A stretch of DNA of 12,264 bases, taken from positions 1-12,264 of the forward strand of contig DVGH01000037.1 in NCBI GenBank assembly GCA_018712865.1, read 5' to 3'. Positions within the stretch are counted from its first letter, which is position 1. Every line of letters begins with the position of its first letter. The translations under genes and the position numbers were made by a program. Positions 1 to 7,667 of this stretch are shown one piece after another. The DNA comes from Scatavimonas merdipullorum. Its GTDB lineage: Bacteria; Bacillota; Clostridia; Oscillospirales; Acutalibacteraceae. Under the pieces are notes generated by a model. That model saw only the letters and a list, made by a program, of their open reading frames with translations, made no database searches and was not told where the DNA came from.

Positions 1-23
1 CCCCTTGAGGCGGTTGGGGGTTT

Positions 24-60
24 CAAAAGGGGGGATCGCAACCCCCCTTTTGTGGTCTTT
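24..60 (+). terminator. Hairpin resembling an intrinsic terminator
   Basis: A perfect 11-bp stem (CAAAAGGGGGG at 24-34, CCCCCCTTTTG at 42-52) closes a 7-nt loop and is followed by a broken T-rich tail (TGGTCTTT). It probably ends a gene lying left of the window. The stem is flanked by A and T runs, so it could also work on the other strand. The tail is not a clean T-run, so termination is inferred. Confidence 0.55.
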
Positions 61-137
61 GGTTCGTTTCTTCCACAAGAAATGAACAAACGCTTATTAG
101 AAGAAAGATATAGAAACGCAGAAAGCCGGCGAGTAAG
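54..137. repeat. 84-bp direct repeat, copy 1
   Basis: This 84-bp unit recurs at 163-246 with 4 mismatches by my count. Each copy begins GGTCTTTGGTTCGTTTCTTCC and ends CCGGCG(A/G)GTAAG. Inside is a short hairpin: GTTCGTTTCTT (62-72) against AAGAAATGAAC (77-87), a 4-nt loop and one G-T wobble. No convincing reading frame or transposase is present, so it looks like a short non-coding interspersed element rather than gene remains. Confidence 0.8.
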
Positions 138-162
138 CTGTAAGCGGTGTATAAAGAGCGGG

Positions 163-246
163 GGTCTTTGGTTCGTTTCTTCCATAAGAAATGAACAAAG
201 GCTTATTAGAAGAAAGATATAGAAACGCAGGAAGCCGGCGGGTAAG
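163..246. repeat. 84-bp direct repeat, copy 2
   Basis: Second copy of the unit at 54-137, offset by 109 bp, with the internal hairpin at 171-181/186-196. Weak similarity continues past the unit: both copies are followed about 10 bp later by TGTATAAAG (148-156 and 256-264), with a 1-bp length difference. The full duplicated module is therefore probably about 108-109 bp and the two copies are in tandem. Confidence 0.8.
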
Positions 247-298
247 ATAAACGCTTGTATAAAGCACCCCGCAGAAAGTTTGCGGCAAAACGAAAAAC

Positions 299-333
299 CC
301 GGCTATTCTAAACTGGCAATTTAGAACAGCCGG
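299..333. repeat. 14-bp inverted repeat upstream of the ATPase promoter
   Basis: CCGGCTATTCTAAA (299-312) pairs with TTTAGAACAGCCGG (320-333) with one mismatch across a 7-nt loop. Read on the minus strand it is followed by GGGTTTTTCGTTTTG, which resembles an intrinsic terminator, although no minus-strand gene is visible to its right. It ends 8 bp before the -35 box at 342, so it could instead be an operator or insulate the promoter. The role is unresolved. Confidence 0.5.
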
Positions 334-341
334 AAAAACGG

Positions 342-371
342 TTGACAATTGCTTAAAACCCCGGTTATAAT
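342..371 (+). promoter_or_regulatory. Consensus sigma-A promoter for the ATPase gene
   Basis: Perfect -35 TTGACA (342-347) and perfect -10 TATAAT (366-371) with an 18-bp spacer. The start point should lie near 378, leaving a leader of about 60 nt before the ATG at 441. Confidence 0.85.
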
Positions 372-440
372 AAAATTACAGTTTGGTTTAGACGATTTTT
401 GTTCAACAGCCGCCCTGTAAGGGAAAGGAGAAAGGCATTT

Positions 441-1694
441 ATGTATATAAAACGCGCAATAGAAGAAACCATTGCAAAGGTGGCCGGCATGTTCCCGGTG
501 CTGTTTGTTACCGGCCCCCGGCAGGTGGGGAAGACAACGCTTTTAAAACAGCTGGCAGAAGCGGGGCGAAAATATGTTACGCTGGACGACCCCGACGTGC
601 GCTACCTTGCAAAGCATGACCCGGCGCTGTTTATGCAGCGGTACACGCCGCCGGTGTTTATTGATGAAATCCAGTATGCAACGGAGCTTTTGCCTTATAT
701 TAAAATGAGCGTGGACGAAAGCGGGCGCAAGGGCGATTTTTGGATTACCGGCTCGCAGGTGTTCCGGCTTATGAAAAACGTGAGCGAAAGCCTTGCCGGG
801 CGGGCGGGGATTGTGCATCTTCTTGGGCTGTCGGACGCCGAAATATACGGCTATGCAAGCAAGCCCTTTACAACAGACCCGCAGCAGCTGCTTAAACGGC
901 TGGACGTTGTCAAAGCGCGCAATTTAAACGAAATTTACGCAAGAATTTTTAAAGGCTCCATGCCGGCGCTGTATGCAGACGAAGCAGTGGATTGGGAAAC
1001 CTATTACCGCTCCTATGTTGACACCTATTTGCAGCGGGATATCCGCGATTTGGCGCAGGTGGCCGACGAAATGGAATTTTATAACTTTATGACGGTTGTT
1101 GCGGCACACACCGCAAAGCCTGTCGTTTATGAAGAGCTGGCCGGTGCGGCCGGGATTTCTGCACCAACGGCAAAGAAGTGGCTGTCTATTTTGGTTTCGT
1201 CCCATGTGGTTGCGCTGGTGCAGCCGTATTATAACAATGTGCTCAAGCGTGTGGTGAAAATGCCGCTGCTGCATTTTCTGGATACCGGCCTTGCCGCTTA
1301 TCTGCTTAAGTGGGGCAACGCAGAAGCGCTTGAAAAAGGGGCGATGTCCGGCGCTTTTTTTGAAAGCTTTGTATTTTCTGAAATTTATAAAAGCTACCTC
1401 AACGCGGGAAAGGAACCCCCCATTTTCTATTACCGCGACAAAGACCAAAAAGAAATTGATTTGCTGCTGTATCAAAACGGAACACTCTACCCCATTGAAG
1501 TAAAAAAGGCGGCCTCCCCCGGAAAAGGGGCGATCAAGAGCTTTCATGTGTTGGATGCAGTACAGGAGCCGGAAAAATTTGGCGCAATCAACGAGCTGAA
1601 AATAGACATTGGCGAGGGAAGCGTTGTCTGCATGGCAAAAGACCTTCTGCCCATTGACGCCAAAAACTGGTACGTTCCGGTATGGCTGATCTAA
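441..1694 (+). CDS. AAA+ ATPase with C-terminal DUF4143-type nuclease-fold domain
   Basis: A 417-residue ATP-binding protein of the large prokaryotic ATPase/DUF4143 group. Walker A is GPRQVGKT (residues 25-32), Walker B VFIDEIQ (72-78), a sensor-1-like ITGSQ lies at 102-106, and an arginine at 121 (SLAGR) is a candidate finger. The C-terminal part carries EID (338-340) and IEVK (352-355), a D-x12-ExK arrangement like the PD-(D/E)xK fold typical of DUF4143. The start at 441 is chosen because AAAGGAG (424-430) lies 10 nt upstream; an in-frame TTG at 399 lacks a site. The gene has its own consensus promoter and appears to be a single-gene unit, since the next gene has its own promoter too. The biological role of this family is not established; proposals include mobile-element or stress functions, and nothing here decides. 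Confidence 0.88.
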   Translation: MYIKRAIEETIAKVAGMFPVLFVTGPRQVGKTTLLKQLAEAGRKYVTLDDPDVRYLAKHDPALFMQRYTPPVFIDEIQYATELLPYIKMSVDESGRKGDFWITGSQVFRLMKNVSESLAGRAGIVHLLGLSDAEIYGYASKPFTTDPQQLLKRLDVVKARNLNEIYARIFKGSMPALYADEAVDWETYYRSYVDTYLQRDIRDLAQVADEMEFYNFMTVVAAHTAKPVVYEELAGAAGISAPTAKKWLSILVSSHVVALVQPYYNNVLKRVVKMPLLHFLDTGLAAYLLKWGNAEALEKGAMSGAFFESFVFSEIYKSYLNAGKEPPIFYYRDKDQKEIDLLLYQNGTLYPIEVKKAASPGKGAIKSFHVLDAVQEPEKFGAINELKIDIGEGSVVCMAKDLLPIDAKNWYVPVWLI

Positions 1695-1715
1695 TAAAAA
1701 ATAACCCGCAGGCAT

Positions 1716-1744
1716 TTGACATCCCCCCCAAAACCCTTTACAAT
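1716..1744 (+). promoter_or_regulatory. Sigma-A promoter for the TIGR04076-type gene
   Basis: TTGACA (1716-1721), a 17-bp spacer, then TACAAT (1739-1744). It lies in the 98-bp gap after the ATPase gene, showing that the small gene can be transcribed on its own. The ribosome binding site AAAGGAGG (1775-1782) follows. Confidence 0.8.
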
Positions 1745-1792
1745 TTTTATAGAACACTGTGCATAAAAAATTTTAAAGGAGGCGCACCTGTT

Positions 1793-2137
1793 ATGAACAA
1801 GGTGAAAATTACCGTGTTAAAAACCACGCTGGACAAGGAGCTTGCGCAGGAATACGGCGCTAAAGGGCTGGGCGCATGCCCCATGCTGCAGGAGGGGCAG
1901 GTATTTTATGCCGACTATGCAAAGCCGGAGGGCCTGTGCGACGAGGCGTGGAAGGCCATATACCAGTATGTGTTTGCACTGGCGCACGGCGCGGGGGATG
2001 GGCTGTTTTATTATGGCGACTGGATCAGAAAGCCCGGCGTGGCCATATGCAGCTGCAACGACGGGCTGCGCCCGGTGATTTTTAAGCTGGAGGCCACACA
2101 GGAGGAAGCCAAAATAAATGATACGCCTGTGCGGTAA
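1793..2137 (+). CDS. TIGR04076 family protein
   Basis: A 114-residue soluble protein that I recognise as resembling the TIGR04076 family, a small conserved group of unknown function common in Clostridia and other anaerobes. Features seen are the opening MNKVKITVLKTT, the conserved central DEAWKAIYQYVFAL (residues 50-63), FYYGDWI, and the C-terminal CSCNDGLRPVIFKLE (87-100). Cysteines at 29, 49, 87 and 89 could bind metal, but this is inference. The start at 1793 is fixed by a strong AAAGGAGG 10 nt upstream; an in-frame ATG at 1682 overlaps the end of the ATPase gene and lies upstream of the promoter. It has its own promoter and ends before a bidirectional terminator. Confidence 0.85.
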   Translation: MNKVKITVLKTTLDKELAQEYGAKGLGACPMLQEGQVFYADYAKPEGLCDEAWKAIYQYVFALAHGAGDGLFYYGDWIRKPGVAICSCNDGLRPVIFKLEATQEEAKINDTPVR

Positions 2138-2160
2138 AAGCAAAAAGCATGCATAATGGC

Positions 2161-2212
2161 AAAAAAGGGCCCTCCCGGCGGCTTGCGCTGCCTGGAGGGC
2201 CCTTGTCTTTCT
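2161..2212. terminator. Bidirectional intrinsic terminator between convergent genes
   Basis: An 11-bp GC-rich stem, AAGGGCCCTCC (2165-2175) with GGAGGGCCCTT (2194-2204), is followed on plus by TTGTCTTTCTGTTTT. It is preceded by six A's (2161-2166), which give a T-run on minus. It sits between the small plus-strand gene (ends 2137) and the minus-strand glmS (ends 2253), so it can serve both. Confidence 0.85.
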
Positions 2213-2252
2213 GTTTTGTTCCAAAATGCGTTGCACGCATGGGGTTATTTGG

Positions 2253-4076
2253 TTATTCCACCGTAACAGACTTTGCAAGGTTGCGGGGCTTGTCGACGTC
2301 GTTGCCGCGCAGCACGGCGGTATAATACGCAATCAGCTGCAGCGGTACGGCGGCGGTCATGGGGGCTAAAAGCTCGCTTGTTTTGGGGATGTTGATGCGG
2401 TAATCAAAGGCCTCTTCGTCCACCGATAAATCCTCGCGGCAGACAAGGATGACCTTGGCGCCCCTTGCCTTGACCTCTTTGATATTGCTTACGGTCTTTT
2501 CCAAAAGCGCGCTTTGGGTTGCCACGGCGATCACCGGCATATCCTGCGTGATCAGCGAGATTGTGCCGTGCTTGAGTTCCCCGGCGGCGTAGGCTTCGGA
2601 ATGGATATAGGAAATTTCTTTGAGCTTCAGGGAGCCTTCCATGCTCAGCGCGTAATCAAGCCCCCTGCCTATGTACAAAAGGCTGTCGGCCGTGATCAGC
2701 TGGTTGGAAACAAACTGGATCAGCGGCTTGTCGTTTTGCAGCAGTGTTTCGATCAGCGCGGGCGTTTGCAGCAGCTGGGCGGTTAAATCCGCGCATTCCT
2801 CACGGGTGATGGCGCCCTTTGCAAGCGCCAGCTCAAACGCAAACAGGTACATGACGGAAAGCTGGACGATATATGCCTTGGTGGAGGCCACGGCGATTTC
2901 CGGCCCGGCGTGGGTGTAGATGAGCATGTCTGCCTCCCGCGCGATGGAGCTGCCCTTGGCGTTGACGATTGCAAGCGTCTGCGCGCCGAGCTGCTTTGCA
3001 AGGCGCATGGCGGCCAGGCTGTCGGCTGTTTCGCCCGACTGAGAGATAATGATCACCAGGTCCCCGGGGCCGACAAGCGGCTGCCTGTAGCGGAATTCGG
3101 ACGCGATATCCACCGTGACGGGCACGCGCGCGAGCTTTTCGATCACATATTTACCGACCATGCCGGCGTGCATGGCCGTGCCGCAGGCGACCACAAAGAT
3201 CTGGCGGAAGGACTGGATTTTTTCAAGTGTAATGCCGCATTCCTCCAGGCAGGGCAGGCCCTGCTCCACCCGCGGGGTGACGGTTGTTTTAATGGCCGTG
3301 GGCTGCTCGTGGATCTCTTTGATCATAAAATGCTCGTAGCCGCATTTTTCGGCGGCGTCCATGTCCCAGTCGGCGGTTTTGAGCTCCTTTTCAATCTCCT
3401 GCCCGTGCAGGTCGTATATTTTTACACCCTGATGTGTGAGCATGGCAATTTCGTCATGCTCCAGCAGGTAATAGTCCTTGGTATATTTCAAAATGGCAGG
3501 GACGTCGGAGGCGATAAAGCTTTCGTCCTTGCCCACGCCCACGATCAGCGGGCTTTCGCGGCGGACGGCATACACAACGTCTGGAAAATCCTGAAACACC
3601 ATGCCCAGCGCAAACGAGCCTTCCAGCTCATGCACCGCGCGGATGATCGTGCGCAGGGGGTCGCCGTCGTAATAATAGCCGAGCAGGCGCGCCACGACCT
3701 CGGTGTCTGTGTCGCTTAAAAATTCCTGCCCCTTTTGCAGCAGAAACTCCTTGAGATCCTTGTAATTTTCAATAATGCCGTTATGCACGATGGAGACCTT
3801 TTCGCCGCTGTGGGGATGCGAGTTGCGGTCGGACGGTTCGCCGTGCGTGGCCCAGCGCGTGTGCCCAATGCCGGCGTGGCCCTGCGGCTTGCCCAGCGTT
3901 TGCATTTTTTCCTCCAGGTCTTTCAGCCTGCCCTTGGATTTTGCCACCTTGATTTCACCGTTTTCGAACACGGCGATCCCGGCGGAGTCGTACCCTCTGT
4001 ATTCCAGCTTGGATAAAGCGCTGACCAGTACGTCGCTGCAGTCCCTGTAGCCCACATAGCCTACAATACCACACAT
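2253..4076 (-). CDS. glmS: Glutamine--fructose-6-phosphate aminotransferase (isomerizing)
   Basis: GlmS makes glucosamine-6-phosphate from fructose-6-phosphate and glutamine, the first committed step to UDP-GlcNAc for peptidoglycan and surface glycans. It is 607 residues, against 609 in E. coli. The N-terminal class II glutaminase domain has the nucleophile Cys2 (MCGIVGYVG), Arg74 in HTRWATHGEP, Asn99-Gly100 in VHNGIIENY and Asp124. Two SIS domains follow, with SQSGET and the AGPEIAVASTKAY stretch, the catalytic-type KLKE and ELKHG segments, and the conserved tail LAKSVTVE. GGAGG (4087-4091) lies 10 nt upstream of the ATG. The stop of the dehydratase gene is 61 bp upstream and I see no good promoter between, so co-transcription is likely. 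That gap is too short for a glmS ribozyme. Confidence 0.97.
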   Translation of the reverse strand: MCGIVGYVGYRDCSDVLVSALSKLEYRGYDSAGIAVFENGEIKVAKSKGRLKDLEEKMQTLGKPQGHAGIGHTRWATHGEPSDRNSHPHSGEKVSIVHNGIIENYKDLKEFLLQKGQEFLSDTDTEVVARLLGYYYDGDPLRTIIRAVHELEGSFALGMVFQDFPDVVYAVRRESPLIVGVGKDESFIASDVPAILKYTKDYYLLEHDEIAMLTHQGVKIYDLHGQEIEKELKTADWDMDAAEKCGYEHFMIKEIHEQPTAIKTTVTPRVEQGLPCLEECGITLEKIQSFRQIFVVACGTAMHAGMVGKYVIEKLARVPVTVDIASEFRYRQPLVGPGDLVIIISQSGETADSLAAMRLAKQLGAQTLAIVNAKGSSIAREADMLIYTHAGPEIAVASTKAYIVQLSVMYLFAFELALAKGAITREECADLTAQLLQTPALIETLLQNDKPLIQFVSNQLITADSLLYIGRGLDYALSMEGSLKLKEISYIHSEAYAAGELKHGTISLITQDMPVIAVATQSALLEKTVSNIKEVKARGAKVILVCREDLSVDEEAFDYRINIPKTSELLAPMTAAVPLQLIAYYTAVLRGNDVDKPRNLAKSVTVE

Positions 4077-4137
4077 ACCTTGTCTACCTCCGTTTTAAAA
4101 TTTTGCACCGCTTGATTGTATGCATGCGGCGTTTGGC

Positions 4138-6045
4138 TTATTCCAAAATATCTTCGTTTGCCCCGTTTGTTTTATGATGAAACGTGGGGACGATGATGCT
4201 TAGCATTTCCAGCGTTTTTTCGGCGTTGTTGTTTAAAGCGTATTTTTTTAGTTTTGTCAGGTTTTCCGTAAATTGCTCGGAGTCGATGGGGATTTGGTTG
4301 CCGATAAAGATTTTTTTGTTTGCAGTGGCCTTGAGGCCCTCTTCGTCCATCAAAAGCTCTTCAAACAGCTTTTCGCCGGGGCGCAGCCCTGTGAATTTGA
4401 TTTGTACGTCCTTATACGGAACCTTGCCGTACATACGGATGAGGTTTTCGGCAAGCGTTGTAATTTTAACGGGCGCGCCCATGTCCAGCACAAAAATTTC
4501 GCCGCCGTGCGCCATGGCCGCCGCCTGCAAAACAAGCGACACGGCTTCCGGTATGGTCATAAAATAGCGGATGATGTCCGGGTGTGTGACGGTGATGGGC
4601 TTGCCGCTTTCGATCTGCCTTTTAAAAAGCGGGATGACAGAGCCGTTGGAGCCAAGCACGTTGCCAAAGCGCGTGGTGACAAATTCGGTCTTGCTGTTGC
4701 CAAACTGCGCCATATACTGCACGATCATTTCGCAACAGCGCTTGGTTGCGCCCATGACGTTGGTGGGGTTGACCGCCTTGTCGGTGGAGATCATCACAAA
4801 TTTTTCCGCGCCGTAAAATTCTGAAAGAGAAGCTACGTTAAACGTACCCAGCACGTTGTTTTTAACGGCCTCCTCGGGGGAGGTTTCCATCAGCGGCACA
4901 TGCTTGTGCGCCGCGGCGTGGAACACCAGCTGCGGCTTGTATTTTTCGAAGATACGCTTCATTTTTTCGTGGTCGCGTACAGAGGCGATCAGCGTGACAA
5001 GATGAAAGCTGTCCTCGTCGTGCTCCATTAGAAGCTCTTGCTGTATATCATACGCATTGTTTTCGTAGATGTCTATAATAATGATCTGTTTGGGGTGGTA
5101 TTTGGCAATCTGGCGTGTAAGCTCGGAGCCGATGGAGCCGCCGCCGCCGGTGATCATGCATACCTTGCCGTTGATAAAGTTCTTAATGTCTTTTTTGTCA
5201 AAGGTGATCGGCTCCCGCCCGAGCAGGTCTTCCACCTTGATGTCTGCAATCTGCGGCATGATGTTGAGCTTGTCCCCGTCAAAGAGCAGCTGGCTTAGGT
5301 ACGGAACAATTTTAATTTTGCAGGAGGTTTCGGAGCAAAGATCCAGGATATAGCGGCGCTCGGCCTCTGTACAGGAGGGAATGGCAAAAATAATTACGTC
5401 GATTTCCTGTTCCTTACACAGGCGGATGATGTCTTCGCTGGTTCCCAGCACGCGCACGCCGCGTATTTCTGTCTTGTATTTTTTGGGGTCGTCGTCCACA
5501 ATGCACACGGGAAAATAGTCGTTGCAGGGATTTTTGGGGTCGTTACCCGCGTTTTGAATCTCTTTTAAAATAATTTTGCAGGCCTGCCCCGCACCCACGA
5601 TCAGCGTGCGCTTTTTAATTTCGTTTTTGCCCTCGTCAACCAAAACCAAAAAGGTTTTGCGGAACATGACGCGAAACAGAACGATGCCGCAGGTGCCGAT
5701 GCCAAACTGTAGAATTAAAAAGTGAAGAAACTGACTGACCTGCGCTTCTGGATACAGCAGGTAGGTGATCAGAAGCACCACAAGGCTGCCGCAGAGCATG
5801 CCCACCACGCAGGAAAGGTAATCTTTTATATTAAAATAACGCCACAGCTTAGCGTAAGCGCCGCTCATCAACAGAAAGGCAAAGCATAAAAACACCAGCA
5901 GTACTGTAAAAACGCCCAGCTGCGACGGCCACAGCGCTTTTATTTTAAAAAGGTCAAGCAGATAGTTGGTTAAAAGGGAGCTTACACAGATGATAAACAT
6001 ATCTGCAAGCGCAAGAACGACCTTTCTTGGATTGATTTTTTTCAT
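4138..6045 (-). CDS. Membrane-anchored UDP-sugar 4,6-dehydratase/epimerase (PglF/WbpM/CapD-like)
   Basis: A 635-residue polysaccharide biosynthesis enzyme. Four hydrophobic segments (about residues 8-33, 44-64, 77-98 and 106-128) anchor it. A first Rossmann-like domain has GAG at 151-153, and the catalytic extended-SDR domain has TGGGGSIGSE (299-308), HAAAHKHVPLME (376-387) and STDKAVNPTNVMGATKR (420-436). Met431 stands where classic SDRs have Tyr, with Lys435 four residues on, as in the Ser-Met-Lys arrangement known from WbpM. RPGEKLFEELL lies near the C-terminus. The family usually dehydrates UDP-GlcNAc on the way to amino-sugars such as diacetamidobacillosamine or QuiNAc; the exact product cannot be told, so no symbol is given. 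The start at 6045 is preferred (MKKINPRKVV, AGGG about 9 nt upstream) over an in-frame TTG at 6117. glmS downstream supplies the precursor route. Confidence 0.9.
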   Translation of the reverse strand: MKKINPRKVVLALADMFIICVSSLLTNYLLDLFKIKALWPSQLGVFTVLLVFLCFAFLLMSGAYAKLWRYFNIKDYLSCVVGMLCGSLVVLLITYLLYPEAQVSQFLHFLILQFGIGTCGIVLFRVMFRKTFLVLVDEGKNEIKKRTLIVGAGQACKIILKEIQNAGNDPKNPCNDYFPVCIVDDDPKKYKTEIRGVRVLGTSEDIIRLCKEQEIDVIIFAIPSCTEAERRYILDLCSETSCKIKIVPYLSQLLFDGDKLNIMPQIADIKVEDLLGREPITFDKKDIKNFINGKVCMITGGGGSIGSELTRQIAKYHPKQIIIIDIYENNAYDIQQELLMEHDEDSFHLVTLIASVRDHEKMKRIFEKYKPQLVFHAAAHKHVPLMETSPEEAVKNNVLGTFNVASLSEFYGAEKFVMISTDKAVNPTNVMGATKRCCEMIVQYMAQFGNSKTEFVTTRFGNVLGSNGSVIPLFKRQIESGKPITVTHPDIIRYFMTIPEAVSLVLQAAAMAHGGEIFVLDMGAPVKITTLAENLIRMYGKVPYKDVQIKFTGLRPGEKLFEELLMDEEGLKATANKKIFIGNQIPIDSEQFTENLTKLKKYALNNNAEKTLEMLSIIVPTFHHKTNGANEDILE

Positions 6046-6150
6046 TTCACCATACCCTGTCCTGTGGGGTGCAGAAAAATGCCACCCATTAAAATTTTTG
6101 GGGAAATGTGCATGCAAAATACACAGAAATTAACCTTTTACAGATTAGGA

Positions 6151-6179
6151 ATTATAGCATAAAGTGCGGAAAATGTCAA
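6151..6179 (-). promoter_or_regulatory. Consensus sigma-A promoter for the dehydratase-glmS unit
   Basis: Read on minus: TTGACA (6179-6174), a 17-bp spacer, TATAAT (6156-6151), both perfect. The leader to the ATG at 6045 is about 100 nt. Upstream is AT-rich with repeated AATATT motifs (6177-6183, 6189-6195, 6203-6209), which could be an UP element or an operator. Confidence 0.85.
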
Positions 6180-6271
6180 TATTAGCCAAATATTGCTGTG
6201 AAAATATTGTGTAAATCATATATCTTTAAAATACTGCGAAAAAATTGACATGGAGACAGAAAAGCATACAA

Positions 6272-7666
6272 TTAAAGTTTTCTGCCCATCAGAACGCCCA
6301 TAACCGATGCCATCATCAGTCCTCTGGTCCAGCCGCTGGAATCGCCCAGGCAATGCAGGCCACGGATGTTGGTGCAAAAGTCGCTGTCCATCTTTACGCG
6401 GTTGCTGTAAAATTTCAGCTCCGGTGAATACAGCAGAGTTTCGGTGCTGGCAAAGCCGGGCACTACGTGGTCCACCGACTGGATAAAATTGATGATATTG
6501 AGCATAGACCGGTACGGCATGGCGGAGGTGATGTCGCCCGCCACCGCGTCGGGTATGGTGGGCTTTACGTTTGACTGGCTCAGCTCTTTGGGCCAGGTGC
6601 GCTTGCCGTCGAGAATATCGCCGTAGCGCTGGACCAGGATACGCCCGTTTGCAAGCATATTGGTAAGCTCACCCACCTTTTGCGCATATGCAATGGGCTG
6701 GTTAAACGGCTCTGTAAAGTTATGGGAGCACAAAATGGCAAGATTTGTATTATTGGACTTGATGTCCTTATAGGAATGCCCGTTGACAACAGCAAGGTTG
6801 TTGTCGTAATTTTCCTGGCTGACAAAGCCACCGGGATTTTGGCAAAAAGTGCGCACTTTGTTTTTAAACGGCTTTGGGTAGCCGATCAGCTTGGATTCGT
6901 ACAAAACGTCGTTGACTTCTTCCATAATTTCATTGCGGACTTCAATGCGCACACCGATGTCCACCGTGCCCGGCTGATGGGCAATGTTGTGTTCGGAACA
7001 TATTTTTTCCAACCAGTCGGCACCTTTCCGGCCGGTTGCCACAATGATATCTTCACCTTGTATCATTTGTGTTTGCCCGTTTTTATATACGTTTTCCACA
7101 ATTACACCGGTACAAGCACCGTTTTGAATGAGCAAATCCCTGCAGGCGTAGCCAAACAGGATTTCCACACCGTTTTCCAGCAGGTACGATTCGATCCCCT
7201 TATAAAGAGATTGGGCCTTTTCGGTGCCCAGATGGCGAATGGGGCAATCCACAAGCTTTAAGCCGGACTGAATGGCTTTTTTGCGGATTTCTTTGACTTT
7301 TTCTTCCTGCCCGACGCCTTCGACCTTTTCTTCCGCGCCAAATTCCAGATAAATTTTGTCCGTGTAATGTATGGTATCCTGCACGAGTTCCTCGCCGACC
7401 AGAAGCGGAAGGTCGCCGCCCACTTCACAGCTGAGAGAAAGCTTGCCGTCTGAAAACGCCCCTGCACCGGAAAATCCGGTGGTAATATGGCAATAGGGCT
7501 TGCAATTGACGCAAACTTTCGTTTTAAGCTTGGGGCAACGGCGTTTTTCAACGGGACAGCCCTTTTCGATAATGACAATTTTTTTATTTGTATGGCGCCG
7601 GAGCATTTCGATTGCGGTAAAGATACCCGCGGGACCTGCGCCGACAATCACAACATCGTAATGCAT
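6272..7666 (-). CDS. FAD-dependent oxidoreductase, COG2509-like
   Basis: A 464-residue flavoprotein. It opens MHYDVVIVGAGPAG with the dinucleotide-binding GxGxxG at residues 9-14 and the ribose-binding acidic Glu34 at the end of strand 2 (KIVIIEK). A cysteine-rich segment follows, with Cys37, 44, 52, 55 and 59, then HITTGFSGAGAFSDGKL (60-76), a signature I associate with COG2509 dehydrogenases. Further motifs are VATGRKGADWL and the C-terminal FAD-contacting CLGDSSGWTRG. The substrate is unknown. The start at 7666 is preferred because GAGGA (7672-7676) lies 5 nt upstream, inside the end of the HAD gene; an in-frame ATG at 7678 would overlap that gene and lacks a site. The ATG begins 1 nt after the HAD stop codon, so the two are translationally coupled. 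No clear terminator follows. Confidence 0.88.
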   Translation of the reverse strand: MHYDVVIVGAGPAGIFTAIEMLRRHTNKKIVIIEKGCPVEKRRCPKLKTKVCVNCKPYCHITTGFSGAGAFSDGKLSLSCEVGGDLPLLVGEELVQDTIHYTDKIYLEFGAEEKVEGVGQEEKVKEIRKKAIQSGLKLVDCPIRHLGTEKAQSLYKGIESYLLENGVEILFGYACRDLLIQNGACTGVIVENVYKNGQTQMIQGEDIIVATGRKGADWLEKICSEHNIAHQPGTVDIGVRIEVRNEIMEEVNDVLYESKLIGYPKPFKNKVRTFCQNPGGFVSQENYDNNLAVVNGHSYKDIKSNNTNLAILCSHNFTEPFNQPIAYAQKVGELTNMLANGRILVQRYGDILDGKRTWPKELSQSNVKPTIPDAVAGDITSAMPYRSMLNIINFIQSVDHVVPGFASTETLLYSPELKFYSNRVKMDSDFCTNIRGLHCLGDSSGWTRGLMMASVMGVLMGRKL

Positions 7667-7667
7667 A

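Noticed and set aside
54..246. CRISPR array
   Set aside because: There are only two units, 84 bp long and close to tandem, with no short regular repeats and spacers and no cas genes.
97..348. 83-codon frame on minus across the left-edge repeats
   Set aside because: It runs through both 84-bp repeats and the inverted repeat, with no ribosome binding site or motif. The repeats explain it.
924..1757. 277-codon open frame on minus, opposite the AAA+ ATPase
   Set aside because: It is antisense to a gene with Walker motifs, a ribosome binding site and a promoter. The product has no recognisable motif and a composition typical of a mirror frame.
2910..3719. 269-codon open frame on plus inside glmS
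   Set aside because: It is fully antisense to glmS, which is certain. The length reflects GC-rich codons leaving the opposite strand open.
4077..4137. glmS ribozyme in the glmS leader
   Set aside because: The gap is 61 bp, much shorter than the ribozyme core, and no matching structure was seen.
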